DNA of 64,000 nt from Bradyrhizobium diazoefficiens (GCF_018129965.1 NZ_JAFCKW010000010.1:105515-169514), one strand, 5' to 3'. Shown: positions 1 through 8,796, numbered from the stretch's first letter. Numbers and translations: made by a program. The notes: a model not told the origin generated them from the letters alone.

Positions 1-391
1 CAGCCACGCGCGCAATGGCTGCAATCTGTCGGTCGAATTTTATCTTTTGCCACGGCGCATCGACACCGCCCTTCTTATCGCCGGTAGCGAGAAAGGTTTT
101 GTTCATCTCCGCTAACTCAATGGCGGCCCGCGTATCAAACGGTTCGATTTTGAAGACGGTCGTCTTTTGTAAGATGGCTAGATACCGAAGCCCCGCAGTC
201 GAGATCGTAAGAACCTCGCTGACTACCGGAGTCGGAATGATAATAGTCTGCTTGGTCTTATGGAGGCTATGAACAAGCAGTTCCATACGTTCTTTGCAGC
301 GCTCGACAGGCAGTCGCGTCGTCTGGTCAAGTGGTGGTCGCGCCTGATCCCACAACAACAATGTCAGCACGGCGCTGTCAAAAACCACCAT
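1..391 (-). CDS. PIN-domain protein, 3' end cut off by the window edge
   Basis: The reading frame starts at an ATG at 391 and runs off the left edge, giving 130 codons without a stop. The translation starts VVFDSAVLTLLLWD, continues with IIIPTPVVSEVLT and a later FDTRAAIELAEM, and ends near KFDRQIAAIARV. This is the spacing of acidic residues (first Asp, the Glu of SEVL, the Asp of FDRQI) seen in PIN-domain nucleases, which are often VapC-type toxins. The ATG overlaps the stop of the upstream gene by one base (TAATG), so the two are probably translationally coupled. Whether it is a toxin or a housekeeping RNase cannot be decided from the truncated frame. Confidence 0.75.
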   Translation of the reverse strand, partial: MVVFDSAVLTLLLWDQARPPLDQTTRLPVERCKERMELLVHSLHKTKQTIIIPTPVVSEVLTISTAGLRYLAILQKTTVFKIEPFDTRAAIELAEMNKTFLATGDKKGGVDAPWQKIKFDRQIAAIARVA

Positions 392-1131
392 TAATCGGAC
401 TCGCTATCTCCGTGCCTCAAAGCATCCAGAGCAGTAAGTGGATCATCAGGCCAAACAGCGTTCACTGCTTTGAGAGAACCAACAACGGACATCAAATCAT
501 CTGCGCCAAGAGGCTCAAAACCATGAACGGTGAAACGATCCATGCTCCATTCACCATCTTCGTCTCGGCTCCACCTACCCTGTCCGAGCAAACGGATCGG
601 TTCAAATAGGAGCTTACTAATCTCCTTGGCCAAGGCTCGTTTGGCGTAGATGTGAGTCAGGACTTTTTCAGGAGTTTCCAACTGAAGAAGTACAGAATCA
701 CTCTTGCCGCCGATGCTGATAAGCCTGCCGTCCAAGCTGCCGGGCTGCTGTATGCCCGTAATTGCCTGTGGTACTGGCGAACGAATGCCTGGGAACGGGA
801 TTACCTCAGCGGCCCCCTCAAGAAACACAGCATCGCCACCGTCCTCCCGAAGCATGCTGTTGATCTTGCGATAAGCCCGTCTCACATCCAGAGGAGCAAT
901 CCCGGCGCGTATCTGCGCCGCTCGCGTTTGGATCTGCGGAACAGCTTCTTCATCAACTTTAAAAACCGGAGAAGTGCTAGCGCTCACGACCTGAGTAAGG
1001 TGGAAGTGCTGGGGCGAACCCAACATCGTCATCAACTCTTTGATGTACTCCATCAAGCGATCAAGAGGCATCGTCTCGGCGGTATAGGCGCCGTCGATCT
1101 TCCACCTGAACTCTCGATACTTCACCATCAC
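391..1131 (-). CDS. hypothetical protein coupled to a PIN-domain gene
   Basis: A 246-residue cytoplasmic protein with no signal peptide or membrane segment. I do not recognise the family. The N-terminus is basic and mixed alpha/beta in character (MMVKYREFRWKIDG), the middle has several hydrophobic strands, and the C-terminus is acidic (HGDSESD). Its stop codon overlaps the ATG of the PIN-domain gene by one base, so the two form a two-gene operon in which this gene comes first. By position it could be the cognate antitoxin or substrate-specificity partner, but at 246 residues it is far longer than usual VapB antitoxins. Base composition around it looks less GC-rich than the neighbouring recA, which hints at accessory DNA. 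Confidence 0.65.
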   Translation of the reverse strand: MMVKYREFRWKIDGAYTAETMPLDRLMEYIKELMTMLGSPQHFHLTQVVSASTSPVFKVDEEAVPQIQTRAAQIRAGIAPLDVRRAYRKINSMLREDGGDAVFLEGAAEVIPFPGIRSPVPQAITGIQQPGSLDGRLISIGGKSDSVLLQLETPEKVLTHIYAKRALAKEISKLLFEPIRLLGQGRWSRDEDGEWSMDRFTVHGFEPLGADDLMSVVGSLKAVNAVWPDDPLTALDALRHGDSESD

Positions 1132-1484
1132 TGCAGCCCTTCGAGAGATAAGTCCCGATAGGTAAAACTCCCAAGCCCTATACCACGAATTAGACGCGCG
1201 CTGCGAGCCTCAATGCCCACTCCTGGCGCCCGAGTCCAACTTGCCAAAGTATCAATTCAGATGCTGCGGCTAACATGGTGGTACACAGGGTTAATTCCGC
1301 GTTAAGAGTGCAAAAACATCTCTGAACGGCCTTGGTGTGTACGCACCCAACATATTCGCCAATTCGGCGCTATGGCTTTTGTCGGAAGCGGCCGCCCCAC
1401 CCCAAAACGAAACGGGCCCCGAAGACGTCGGCAACTCAACGTCCTCAGCGCCCGCTCCTCGCGAAAAACTCTTCGCCCCAGGGT
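1132..1484. other. intergenic, with one CtrA-like box
   Basis: This 353-base gap lies between the starts of the PIN-partner operon and the 3' end of recA. I see no convincing ORF, tRNA or strong terminator. The one notable element is a TTAA-N7-TTAA motif at 1291-1305. Confidence 0.5.
1291..1305. promoter_or_regulatory. CtrA-like box TTAA-N7-TTAA
   Basis: TTAATTCCGCGTTAA matches the alphaproteobacterial CtrA full-site spacing exactly. It lies about 160 bases upstream of the 246-residue gene on the minus strand. No obvious plus-strand target follows, so it may be a chance match or may drive the PIN-partner operon. Confidence 0.35.
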
Positions 1485-2573
<1,089 letters not shown>

Positions 2574-2645
2574 GGGTCGTGCTCCTTATGACGAGGATTC
2601 GCTAGAGGGACAAACGGCTGGCGCGGCGGGTCGTCGACAAAAACA

Positions 2646-2681
2646 ATGTACCCTATTTGTTCCGAGTTCGCAATATGTTCT
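2646..2681 (-). promoter_or_regulatory. recA promoter with LexA (SOS) box
   Basis: Read on the minus strand, GAACATATTGCGAAC (2681-2667) is a perfect alphaproteobacterial LexA box, GAAC-N7-GAAC. It overlaps a -35 TTGCGA (2674-2669), which is followed 17 bases later by a -10 TACATT (2651-2646). LexA bound here would block RNA polymerase, giving classical SOS control of recA. The rest of the gap 2574-2942 shows nothing I can name. Confidence 0.85.
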
Positions 2682-2942
2682 TTTGCTGCGCTGTGCCTTC
2701 CGGAACTTGGCGGCGATGCTCTTGAAGCGATGGCCAAAAACGACAGCGGCGAGGCCCGCAGGCTGGAGAAGCGCGGGTAAGGCCGCCTCTCCCGGCGACC
2801 TCTTTCATTCGATCGAGGTGCGGCAGAGGCTGACCTGCATCAAGGACCCGCGGCGAGGTGCCGTCATAATTCCGCAATCCTGTGGTACCGAGCCCGTCCG
2901 GCCTTGATCGGAACGGTGCCGCAACTCCTGGGGATTTCGGCC

Positions 2943-3110
2943 ATGACGGAAAACACGCTTCACCACACCAACGGGCGCAACCACCTGCTCGCAGCCGCGC
3001 ACGAGGAGTTCGTGAAATTCGAACGGAAGGAAATCGAGTTCCGCAAGAAAGACCGCGAGGAGCGCGCCGCCGAACTCCACCTGCCCCTCGACGCGATTAA
3101 TGTCCATTAG
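2943..3110 (+). CDS. small hypothetical protein, 55 residues
   Basis: A short, highly charged helical protein: after an N-terminal TENTLHHTNGRN it continues with FVKFERKEIEFRKKDREERA, a likely single amphipathic helix or coiled coil. The ATG at 2943 is preferred over an in-frame TTG at 2904. The Shine-Dalgarno is weak (GGGGAT). No family recognised. It is transcribed divergently from recA and may be read through to the terminator at 3460-3490. Confidence 0.5.
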   Translation: MTENTLHHTNGRNHLLAAAHEEFVKFERKEIEFRKKDREERAAELHLPLDAINVH

Positions 3111-3459
3111 GGCCTCCGGGGACCGGCATCGAAGCCGATGACGGAAAAGGTATTTAGATACCTCGTTTAAGTCATTGACCGCGCAGCACATCCCTCCGGC
3201 GACCTACTGTGCATGGGGTTGTTTTCGATTTTTGCTGTGAGGCCGCGCAGGTGCGCCTCGTCTGGCAAGCACGCACCTCTGTTCGCGGCGCCTCTCTCAG
3301 TGCCGGCAGGGGCGATGCCAATCTGCCCGGAGCGCGGTTTGCGGCGCGGAGTGGTCCAGGTTCGATCTGCGGGGCTGTCAGGCTGTCGTAAGCAGAGCCG
3401 TCTAGGGTCATCTGGCTATGGTGTTGCAGCCCAGCACCTCAGCCTCCAATGAGCTTCTT
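3111..3459 (+). other. ORF-poor stretch ahead of a strong terminator; candidate small RNA
   Basis: No convincing coding frame is present, yet the stretch ends in a textbook intrinsic terminator for plus-strand transcription. A second hairpin, GGTGTTG-CAGCC-CAGCACC at 3420-3438 (one G-T pair), lies just before it. Several GC-rich inverted segments sit between 3240 and 3400. The layout suits a structured non-coding RNA or a long 3' UTR of the 55-residue gene. I could not match it to 6S, tmRNA or SRP RNA. Confidence 0.35.
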
Positions 3460-3490
3460 ACCCGCTTGGTTTTATCCAAGCGGGTTTTTT
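3460..3490 (+). terminator. Rho-independent terminator
   Basis: Stem ACCCGCTTGG (3460-3469), loop TTTTAT, stem CCAAGCGGGT (3476-3485), followed by a run of T to 3490. The run is on the plus strand only, so it ends a rightward transcript. Its last T abuts the stop of the convergent DUF2798 gene. Confidence 0.85.
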
Positions 3491-3747
3491 CATGCCTGCC
3501 GGCCGGCGCCCTCGCCGCTTTCCTCCCGCGTCAGCCGCAGCGCGAAGGCGCGGATCGCGGGCGCCGCCAGCAGCACGATGGGCAGCATCGCGGCCCACGC
3601 GATCAGCCACGACGTCATCCAGTGCTTGAGGAAGATCATCGCACCGCCGGCAGGCAGGCTGGCGATGCCCGCCGCGATCAGCGAGGTCAGGCCGGACTGG
3701 ATGACTCCGAAGACGAAATGACTGAAGCGGCGGGGAATGCCGAGCAT
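3490..3747 (-). CDS. DUF2798-like small membrane protein
   Basis: An 85-residue protein with two predicted membrane helices: one from FVFGVIQSGLTSLIAAGIAS and one in WLIAWAAMLPIVLLAAPAI. The N-terminal RRFSHFVFG and the layout of two helices resemble the DUF2798 family, whose function is unknown. I chose the ATG at 3747 because AAGGA lies 8 bases upstream; an in-frame start 12 codons earlier lacks this. It is convergent with the transcript ended by the terminator at 3460-3490. Confidence 0.7.
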   Translation of the reverse strand: MLGIPRRFSHFVFGVIQSGLTSLIAAGIASLPAGGAMIFLKHWMTSWLIAWAAMLPIVLLAAPAIRAFALRLTREESGEGAGRQA

Positions 3748-3969
3748 GGCGCATCCTTGTTGCGGACCTCCGGGGCAAAGCAAGCCATATGCCGCCCTCG
3801 TCCGGTAGGCATTCTAACCTTTCGCAATCCGATTTCGGATGTTTCGGACCGCGCGCGTTTTCCAGATTTCGACGCACTCTCCATCTTCTCCCGTCAGATT
3901 TTACTTGTCGCGGGAATATTGGAACGCCCAACATGTTGACGATGATGGGAAGTAAATCGTGGAGGGACC

Positions 3970-4200
3970 ATGAATCACAGGGGCGTCGAGTTCACCGTCG
4001 CCAAGACGGCCACACCGGGCATCTGGCAATGGCAGTTCCGCATCGGTGAAGAGACGAGGACAGGCAAGACCGAGACGAAGATCGACCTGCTGGCGATCCG
4101 GCGGGTGCAGTTGCGCATCGATCGGGAGTTGAAGGCCATCGGAAGACGGCTTGACCCCGTCGTTCGCGATCGCGGCGCCGTGGCGGGGAAAAGCGCCTAG
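3970..4200 (+). CDS. small hypothetical protein, 76 residues
   Basis: A basic, soluble 76-residue protein starting MNHRGVEFTVAKTATPGIW, with alternating hydrophobic residues suggesting a small beta sheet followed by a C-terminal helix (LLAIRRVQLRIDRELKAI). The start is supported by GGAGGGACC directly before the ATG. I recognise no domain. It overlaps the end of the next gene on the opposite strand by 4 bases, a convergent tail-to-tail arrangement. Confidence 0.65.
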   Translation: MNHRGVEFTVAKTATPGIWQWQFRIGEETRTGKTETKIDLLAIRRVQLRIDRELKAIGRRLDPVVRDRGAVAGKSA

Positions 4201-4451
4201 TCCGCGCTGGGCAGCCGGCGCATGGTGAATTCGATGTCGCCGCCGGGCAGTTCGCGCCAAGTCTCGACCGCGCTCATATAGCCCTCCTTCGGATAGCGGG
4301 AAAAGAACGCCCGTGCCCTCTCCCGCGCCGCCGCGCGCGGCAGGGTGAACGTCTCGCGCAGATAGCCGTCGCCGCGGACGTCCGCCGGCTTGCCAGCCAC
4401 TTTGCGCCGGCGCGCCATCCGCTCGGCGAGATCCCGCGGACGATCGGCCAT
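4197..4451 (-). CDS. small hypothetical protein, 84 residues
   Basis: An arginine-rich soluble protein. The N-terminus (DRPRDLAERMARRRKV) is strongly basic, the middle contains GDGYLRETFTLPRAAARERA, and the C-terminus has a beta-like stretch ending in FTMRRLPSAD. No family recognised. It is convergent with the 76-residue gene. Confidence 0.6.
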   Translation of the reverse strand: MADRPRDLAERMARRRKVAGKPADVRGDGYLRETFTLPRAAARERARAFFSRYPKEGYMSAVETWRELPGGDIEFTMRRLPSAD

Positions 4452-4556
4452 CTCATACCTCCGCTACGCAATACCCGTTCGACAATGTAGGGAGCGGAGC
4501 GAACGAAGAGGAGTCCTAAGCCGGAGGCGTCAGCCGCCATCGGTCGGACGAGACGA

Positions 4557-4856
4557 TCAATTGGGGGTCGTGGAAGACTTCTTCTTCGGCGCGCTGGTTG
4601 CGGCCGACGCCTTCGGAGCTGCCGACGGCTTCGGCGGATCGGAGCGCATGCCGCCCCAGGGATCGTTGGATGCCTTGGAGTCCGGAATCTTCTTCAGCGT
4701 TTCCTTGTAGGCCCTCTCACGCTCGGCTTCCGCGGCCTTCTCCTCGGGGGTCTTGCCCGGACCCTCCTGCAGCAAATTCAGATTGGGCATTTGCGCATAG
4801 GCCGGTGCCGCCAGCACGGCGAGCGACACCGCCGCGATACGGAAAAGCTTCATCAT
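4557..4856 (-). CDS. secreted small protein with an IP...DPWGG motif
   Basis: A 99-residue protein with a clear Sec signal peptide (KLFRIAAVSLAVLAAPAYA, cleavage after AYA-Q). The mature part has a helix (PEEKAAEAERERAYKETLKK), a short core IPDSKASNDPWGGMR, and a low-complexity Pro/Ala/Ser/Lys tail. The core is shared with the protein encoded at 6250-6480 (IPEPKEKYDPWSGAR), so the two are paralogues. Probably periplasmic; function unknown. Confidence 0.7.
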   Translation of the reverse strand: MMKLFRIAAVSLAVLAAPAYAQMPNLNLLQEGPGKTPEEKAAEAERERAYKETLKKIPDSKASNDPWGGMRSDPPKPSAAPKASAATSAPKKKSSTTPN

Positions 4857-5060
4857 GTACTCCTTGGGTCCATCAGGCCGATCAACCGCGCCTGGCCGTC
4901 CCTGTCAACCGGCCGCTCGGGGGCCGCATCCGGTGCACCATATCGGGCCAAGTCAGGCATTTTCAAGCCGACGGGACCTGCGCAAGACGGGGTGACTTTG
5001 CCGCGCCGATCCGCGCAGAATGGCCGCAACATCCGGCAACACAGGGGGGAAACCACAGCA

Positions 5061-5525
5061 ATGCCATCGCAGCCAGAAGCCGACTTCGGCATCCACGAGG
5101 CCAGACGCGTTCTCGGCGAGGTCTTTGCACCCTGGATCCAGGACCTCCATCTCACCGTCGAACGCATCGAGCACGCGCAGCCGCCGGATATGCCGGACTG
5201 GCAGCCGAGCGCGCTATTGCGCATGCCTTTCTCGGAGCGGCTGTGCCGCAACGGCGGCGTCGTGTGCGGCCAGGCGCTGATGGCGCTCGCCGACACTGCG
5301 ATGGTGATCGCCAACCTCGCCGCCAATCGCGGCTACCGCCCGATGACGACGGTCGACCAGACCACGCATTTCATGCGCGCGGTGTCCTCGTCGGACGTTC
5401 TGGCCGATGCCCGCGTGGTTCGGCTCGGCCGCACCATGAGCTTTGGCCGCGTCACGCTGCTCTCGGCCACCGACAACAAGCAGGTTGCGATGGTGTCGAG
5501 CGCATTCGCGATGCTGCCGGGGTAA
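5061..5525 (+). CDS. PaaI/hotdog-family thioesterase
   Basis: A 154-residue protein of the hotdog fold. GGVVCGQALMALADTAM is the central helix that carries the catalytic acidic residue in PaaI-type acyl-CoA thioesterases, and VDQTTHFMRAV followed by DVLADARVVRLGRT gives the typical beta sheet. It should hydrolyse acyl-CoA thioesters in the cytoplasm; the substrate cannot be told. I chose the ATG at 5061, preceded by AGGGGGGA; the open frame extends upstream but without family similarity. Confidence 0.8.
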   Translation: MPSQPEADFGIHEARRVLGEVFAPWIQDLHLTVERIEHAQPPDMPDWQPSALLRMPFSERLCRNGGVVCGQALMALADTAMVIANLAANRGYRPMTTVDQTTHFMRAVSSSDVLADARVVRLGRTMSFGRVTLLSATDNKQVAMVSSAFAMLPG

Positions 5526-5834
5526 GCAACATCCTAGAAAAGCAGGAGAGCCGCGCGAGCGAAAGGCGCTCACCGGCTCGCCATCACGATCGTGCCGAAG
5601 CGAAAGGTCGAAACGCGATTGCGTCAGCACTTCGGTCGGCACATGTCAGCGGCGAACAGAAGCGAAAGCGAGGAACGCCATAAAGGAAGGCTTGCCGGAA
5701 ACGTCGGCGGAGCGAGGCTCCGCGTCAACGTCGTAAACGAAGTGTGAAGCGCGGCGCAAATAGCGCCAGTATTGAATTTAGTTCAACGTAATTTCCATGC
5801 CCTACTTCACACATGTCATTATGGATGAACGCCG
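5526..5834. other. intergenic, nothing recognised
   Basis: About 309 bases without a credible gene. The right half becomes AT-rich just before the PilZ gene and presumably holds its promoter. Confidence 0.4.
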
Positions 5835-6077
5835 ATGATCGAGAAGCGTGCAGCGCAGCGGCATCGTGTTTTCAAGGGTGGAACGATCACCTTTGCAGGC
5901 AGCGGCATCGCGTGCACGGTCCGAAACATGTCGGATGGCGGCGCGGCGATCGACCTCGACGGCCCCGTCACATTGCCGCAATCGTTCACGCTGTCGATCG
6001 CGCGCGACAATTTCACGCGGCATTGCCGCGCGGTTTGGCGCAGCGACAGGCGCATCGGTCTCGCATTCGAACAGTAG
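5835..6077 (+). CDS. PilZ-domain protein
   Basis: An 80-residue stand-alone PilZ domain. It has the basic N-terminal RAAQRHRV loop, the VRNMSDGGAAIDL segment corresponding to the D/NxSxxG motif, and the closing CRAVWRSDRRIGLAFE strand. PilZ domains bind cyclic di-GMP through the RxxxR and (D/N)xSxxG motifs; here the N-terminal arginines are present, so binding is plausible but untested. Single-domain PilZ proteins are numerous in this lineage. Confidence 0.85.
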   Translation: MIEKRAAQRHRVFKGGTITFAGSGIACTVRNMSDGGAAIDLDGPVTLPQSFTLSIARDNFTRHCRAVWRSDRRIGLAFEQ

Positions 6078-6249
6078 TCCATGACGTATGAATACGCGTT
6101 GGCAACACGCGCGCGATGCGGTGCCATGCTCGCCCGGTGTGACGTCGGCGACGCCAGCGGACGCTCGCGATCAGGATCACGACCATCCCGAGCGGGACCA
6201 TTGAGGCGCCCGCAAGACGATCAGGCGGACCGCAAACCGCCCATTTCGC

Positions 6250-6480
6250 CTATTTCGGTTTCTTGACCGGTTCAGCCGGACGCGCCCCGCTCCACGGATC
6301 GTACTTTTCCTTCGGCTCGGGAATTCGCTCGAGCGCGGCCTTGTAGGCCTTCTCGTCGACCTTGGGCTTGTTGTCGGCCTTGGGCGCGCCATCATTCGTC
6401 TGGCCCCTGCCCCGCCCCTGCGCCTGCACCGGCGCGGCCGTCAGTGCCAGCAGTGCCGCCGCTATGATCAAAATTCTCAT
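6250..6480 (-). CDS. secreted small protein, paralogue of the 4557-4856 product
   Basis: A 76-residue protein with a Sec signal peptide (RILIIAAALLALTAAPVQA-Q). The mature chain is rich in Lys, Asp, Pro and Gly and includes KAYKAALERIPEPKEKYDPW, matching the YKETLKKIP...DPWGG core of the protein at 4557-4856. The ATG at 6480 follows GGGGGATTG at good spacing. Probably periplasmic; function unknown. Confidence 0.65.
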   Translation of the reverse strand: MRILIIAAALLALTAAPVQAQGRGRGQTNDGAPKADNKPKVDEKAYKAALERIPEPKEKYDPWSGARPAEPVKKPK

Positions 6481-6649
6481 TGGCGCAATCCCCCTCGTCC
6501 GGGGTACAAACTAGCCTGCAATCCCATAATAGCAAATGCCGTGGTCTCCCGGATATTCCGCAAGACTTGCCTTCAGCAAATCTTGACTGGCTGGGACTTC
6601 GCCGGATCGCATTCCTGACTATCTGTTGGCCCGCACGGGACCTTGACTT

Positions 6650-7054
6650 ATGTTGCGGATTGTTGCGCATGCGGTGCTGATCGCCGCCGCGCTGGCGCTG
6701 GCGTCATGCGGCTTTGCCGACAGCCGCGCGCCGCTGCCCGAGTTCATGCGCCTGAAAGAAGCCGAGCCGCCGCCGCCCGAACCGGCCCCCGACGTCAAGC
6801 GCGTGGTGCGCGAGCAGATCAACGTGGTCTTCCTCAACACGTCCAATCCGCGCGAGGTGCACGTTGCCCCGCCCCACCACGAAGTGCGAGGACCGGGCTG
6901 GACCGCCTGCGTCCGCGCGCAGCTCACCTCCGCCACCGGCTCCGCGCTCGGCACCCAGATCTACATCGTGACGATATCGGGCGGAAAAGTGGTCGATCGC
7001 CGCCGTGCGGAAGCCGACGACATTTGCGGGTCGGAGAGCTACGAGCCGATCTAG
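6650..7054 (+). CDS. putative lipoprotein
   Basis: A 134-residue protein with an N-terminal lipoprotein signal: hydrophobic segment HAVLIAAALALASCG with lipobox LASC, so Cys20 would be lipidated. The mature domain begins with a Pro/Glu-rich linker and then a compact domain with two further cysteines (TACVRAQL and DDICGSE), which could form a disulfide. No family recognised; an envelope lipoprotein is the safe call. Confidence 0.7.
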   Translation: MLRIVAHAVLIAAALALASCGFADSRAPLPEFMRLKEAEPPPPEPAPDVKRVVREQINVVFLNTSNPREVHVAPPHHEVRGPGWTACVRAQLTSATGSALGTQIYIVTISGGKVVDRRRAEADDICGSESYEPI

Positions 7055-7067
7055 CACATCGCCGGCG

Positions 7068-7424
7068 TCAGGCGGCGACCTCTTGCTGCTTGAACTGCTC
7101 GTAGGCCGCGATCGCATCCGCAGCATACATCAGCGACGGCCCGCCGCCCATGTAGACGGCCATCCCGAGCGCCTCCTCGACTTCCTCGCGCGACGCTCCG
7201 AGCTTGACAAGCGCGTCGGTGTGAAAACCGATGCAGCCGTCGCAATGCGCGGCGACACCGAGTGCAAGCGCGATCAGCTCCTTGGTCTTCTTGTCCAGCG
7301 CGCCGTCCCGCGTCGCGGCCTGCGCGAGCGCGGCAAATCCCTTCATCGTATCGGGAATGTCGCTGCGAAGCTTCTTCATGTTGGCGGAGATTTGCCGGGT
7401 GATCTCGGGATAGTTCTTGTCCAT
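7068..7424 (-). CDS. carboxymuconolactone decarboxylase / AhpD-like protein
   Basis: A 118-residue alpha-helical protein with the AhpD-type redox motif HCDGCIGFH (CxxC plus following His), preceded by KTKELIALALGVA and followed by GASREEVEEAL. These features define the CMD/AhpD family, whose CxxC members are thiol-disulfide peroxidase partners. I chose the ATG at 7424; the frame extends to a TTG at 7457 that overlaps the upstream gene. It is the third gene of a minus-strand operon with two YeeE/YedE-like membrane proteins, which suggests a thiol or persulfide redox role. Confidence 0.85.
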   Translation of the reverse strand: MDKNYPEITRQISANMKKLRSDIPDTMKGFAALAQAATRDGALDKKTKELIALALGVAAHCDGCIGFHTDALVKLGASREEVEEALGMAVYMGGGPSLMYAADAIAAYEQFKQQEVAA

Positions 7425-7446
7425 GACACACTCTGTTGCTGTGACT

Positions 7447-7920
7447 TCAGGTTTCAAGCGGGTCGGCCGGCGCGACCAAGCGCGTCAATGACGGCCGTTG
7501 GGCGACAAAGCGAGCCAGCACCATGCCGGCACACATCGCAGCGACGAAGATGAAGGCGGAGGTCGATCCGTATCCGAACGCGGTCAACGCGGGCCCCGGG
7601 CAGAAGCCCGCCAGTCCCCAGCCGACCCCGAAGATCGCGGGACCGGCGACGATCCTGGGATCGATATCCCTTCGCGTCGGAATATGAAATCGTTCGGCGA
7701 AGAACGGCCGCGCGAGTTTCAGAACGCGGCTGAAACCGAGGAAGGTCACGGCCACCGCGCCCGCCATCACGAAGGCGAGGCTCGCATCCCACGTCCCTGC
7801 CGGAATGGCGCCGAGATCGAGGAAATTCAGGACCTTCGCCGGGTCCGACATGCCGGAGGCGACAAGGCCGAGACCGAAGATCAGGCCGATCGCAAATTGA
7901 ACCAGGACTGCCATCGCCAT
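7447..7920 (-). CDS. YeeE/YedE-like (DUF6691-type) membrane protein
   Basis: A 157-residue membrane protein with about four helices. The N-terminus VQFAIGLIFGLGLVASGMSD and the later GWGLAGFCPGPALTAFGYGS are characteristic of the second half of the split YeeE/YedE-type transporter, with a conserved Cys in GFCPGPA. Such pairs are linked to uptake or export of sulfur compounds. The ATG at 7920 overlaps the stop of the upstream partner by one base (TGATG). It acts in the inner membrane, presumably as a heterodimer with its neighbour. Confidence 0.85.
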   Translation of the reverse strand: MAMAVLVQFAIGLIFGLGLVASGMSDPAKVLNFLDLGAIPAGTWDASLAFVMAGAVAVTFLGFSRVLKLARPFFAERFHIPTRRDIDPRIVAGPAIFGVGWGLAGFCPGPALTAFGYGSTSAFIFVAAMCAGMVLARFVAQRPSLTRLVAPADPLET

Positions 7921-8348
7921 CAGCTCCAGTGTCGCATCAAGAAGACGGTCGCCATGCCGGTTGCCATGAAGGTGACGGTCGCGACCAGCGAACGCACCGA
8001 CAGCCGCGACAGGCCGCAGACACCATGGCCGGAGGTGCAGCCGCTGCCCCACACCGAACCGAAACCCGTGAGCAGTCCGCCGACGATCAGGACAACCGGC
8101 CCCGCCTCGATCGTTTGCACCGGCAGGCTTCCGGTGACGAGCCGCACCAGCACGGGTGCGGCGACGAGGCCCGCCACGAAGGCAAGACGACCGGCGAATT
8201 CGCGATCCTCATAGGGCGGAAACAGCCGCGCCGCGATGCCGCTGACGCCGGCGATCCGCCCCGTCGCCCACATCAGCAGAACGGCCGACAGCCCGATCAG
8301 CGCCCCTCCCAGGAGCGACGACATCGGCGTGAAAGACGTGACGGTCAA
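7920..8348 (-). CDS. YeeE/YedE-family membrane protein
   Basis: A 142-residue inner-membrane protein with four predicted helices. The signature GSGCTSGHGVCGLSRLS carries the Cys residues that conduct thiosulfate in the YeeE family. It is the first half of the split transporter; the partner starts at the overlapping ATG at 7920. The gene is divergent from an ArsR regulator with a shared 95-base promoter region containing a dyad, so expression is probably controlled by that regulator. Similar pairs in Agrobacterium and Xylella sit with BigR and a persulfide dioxygenase. Confidence 0.87.
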   Translation of the reverse strand: MTVTSFTPMSSLLGGALIGLSAVLLMWATGRIAGVSGIAARLFPPYEDREFAGRLAFVAGLVAAPVLVRLVTGSLPVQTIEAGPVVLIVGGLLTGFGSVWGSGCTSGHGVCGLSRLSVRSLVATVTFMATGMATVFLMRHWS

Positions 8349-8423
8349 TTTCGATCCCTCGTATCAGCGTGCCGCAGCGAGCGGCACCGCGCAGCTCATA
8401 TTTCAATTGTTTCTTATGTTCGA

Positions 8424-8437
8424 ATATACTAATATAT
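8424..8437. promoter_or_regulatory. AT-rich dyad, candidate ArsR-family operator
   Basis: ATATACT/AATATAT is an imperfect palindrome (6 of 7 positions per arm) in the divergent region between the yeeE-like gene and the arsR gene, ending 6 bases before the regulator's ATG. It stands out against the GC-rich background. ArsR proteins of the BigR/SqrR group bind such dyads; assignment is by position. Confidence 0.55.
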
Positions 8438-8443
8438 CTGGCA

Positions 8444-8764
8444 ATGATCGCGCGCAAGCCCCGAAATCAGGAATTGATCGCTCTGGAGGAGAAGGCCGAG
8501 GAGGCTTCCCGCCTCCTGTCCGCCATGGGCAACCCTAGGCGGCTGATGGTCCTCTGCAACATGCTGGACGGCGAAAAATCAGTCGGCGAACTCGCCGAAA
8601 TTGCCGGCCTGTCTTCGGCTGCGCTATCCCAGCATCTCGGAAAGATGCGGGCATTGAGCCTGATCAAGCCCAGGCGAGACGGCCAGACGATATACTACAG
8701 CATCGCGAGCCCGGAAGTCCGCTCGGTGCTGGAGACGCTGTACCGACTCTTCTGCGCACCCTAG
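8444..8764 (+). CDS. ArsR-family regulator, BigR-like by context
   Basis: A 106-residue winged-helix repressor. LLSAMGNPRRLMVLCNMLDG is the first helix region with a conserved Cys (CNML), and SVGELAEIAGLSSAALSQHL is the recognition helix-turn-helix. A second Cys occurs in the C-terminal YRLFCAP. Two such cysteines form the persulfide or disulfide switch in BigR/SqrR, which fits the divergent YeeE/YedE genes. I chose the ATG at 8444; the frame upstream crosses the operator. ccoG follows after 32 bases, probably co-transcribed. Confidence 0.85.
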   Translation: MIARKPRNQELIALEEKAEEASRLLSAMGNPRRLMVLCNMLDGEKSVGELAEIAGLSSAALSQHLGKMRALSLIKPRRDGQTIYYSIASPEVRSVLETLYRLFCAP

Positions 8765-8796
8765 AGCATCGCCAGCGTCCACGCGGAGAGCCTAGA

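Noticed and set aside
1132..1484. tRNA or attachment site next to recA
   Set aside because: No T-loop consensus or cloverleaf could be found by eye.
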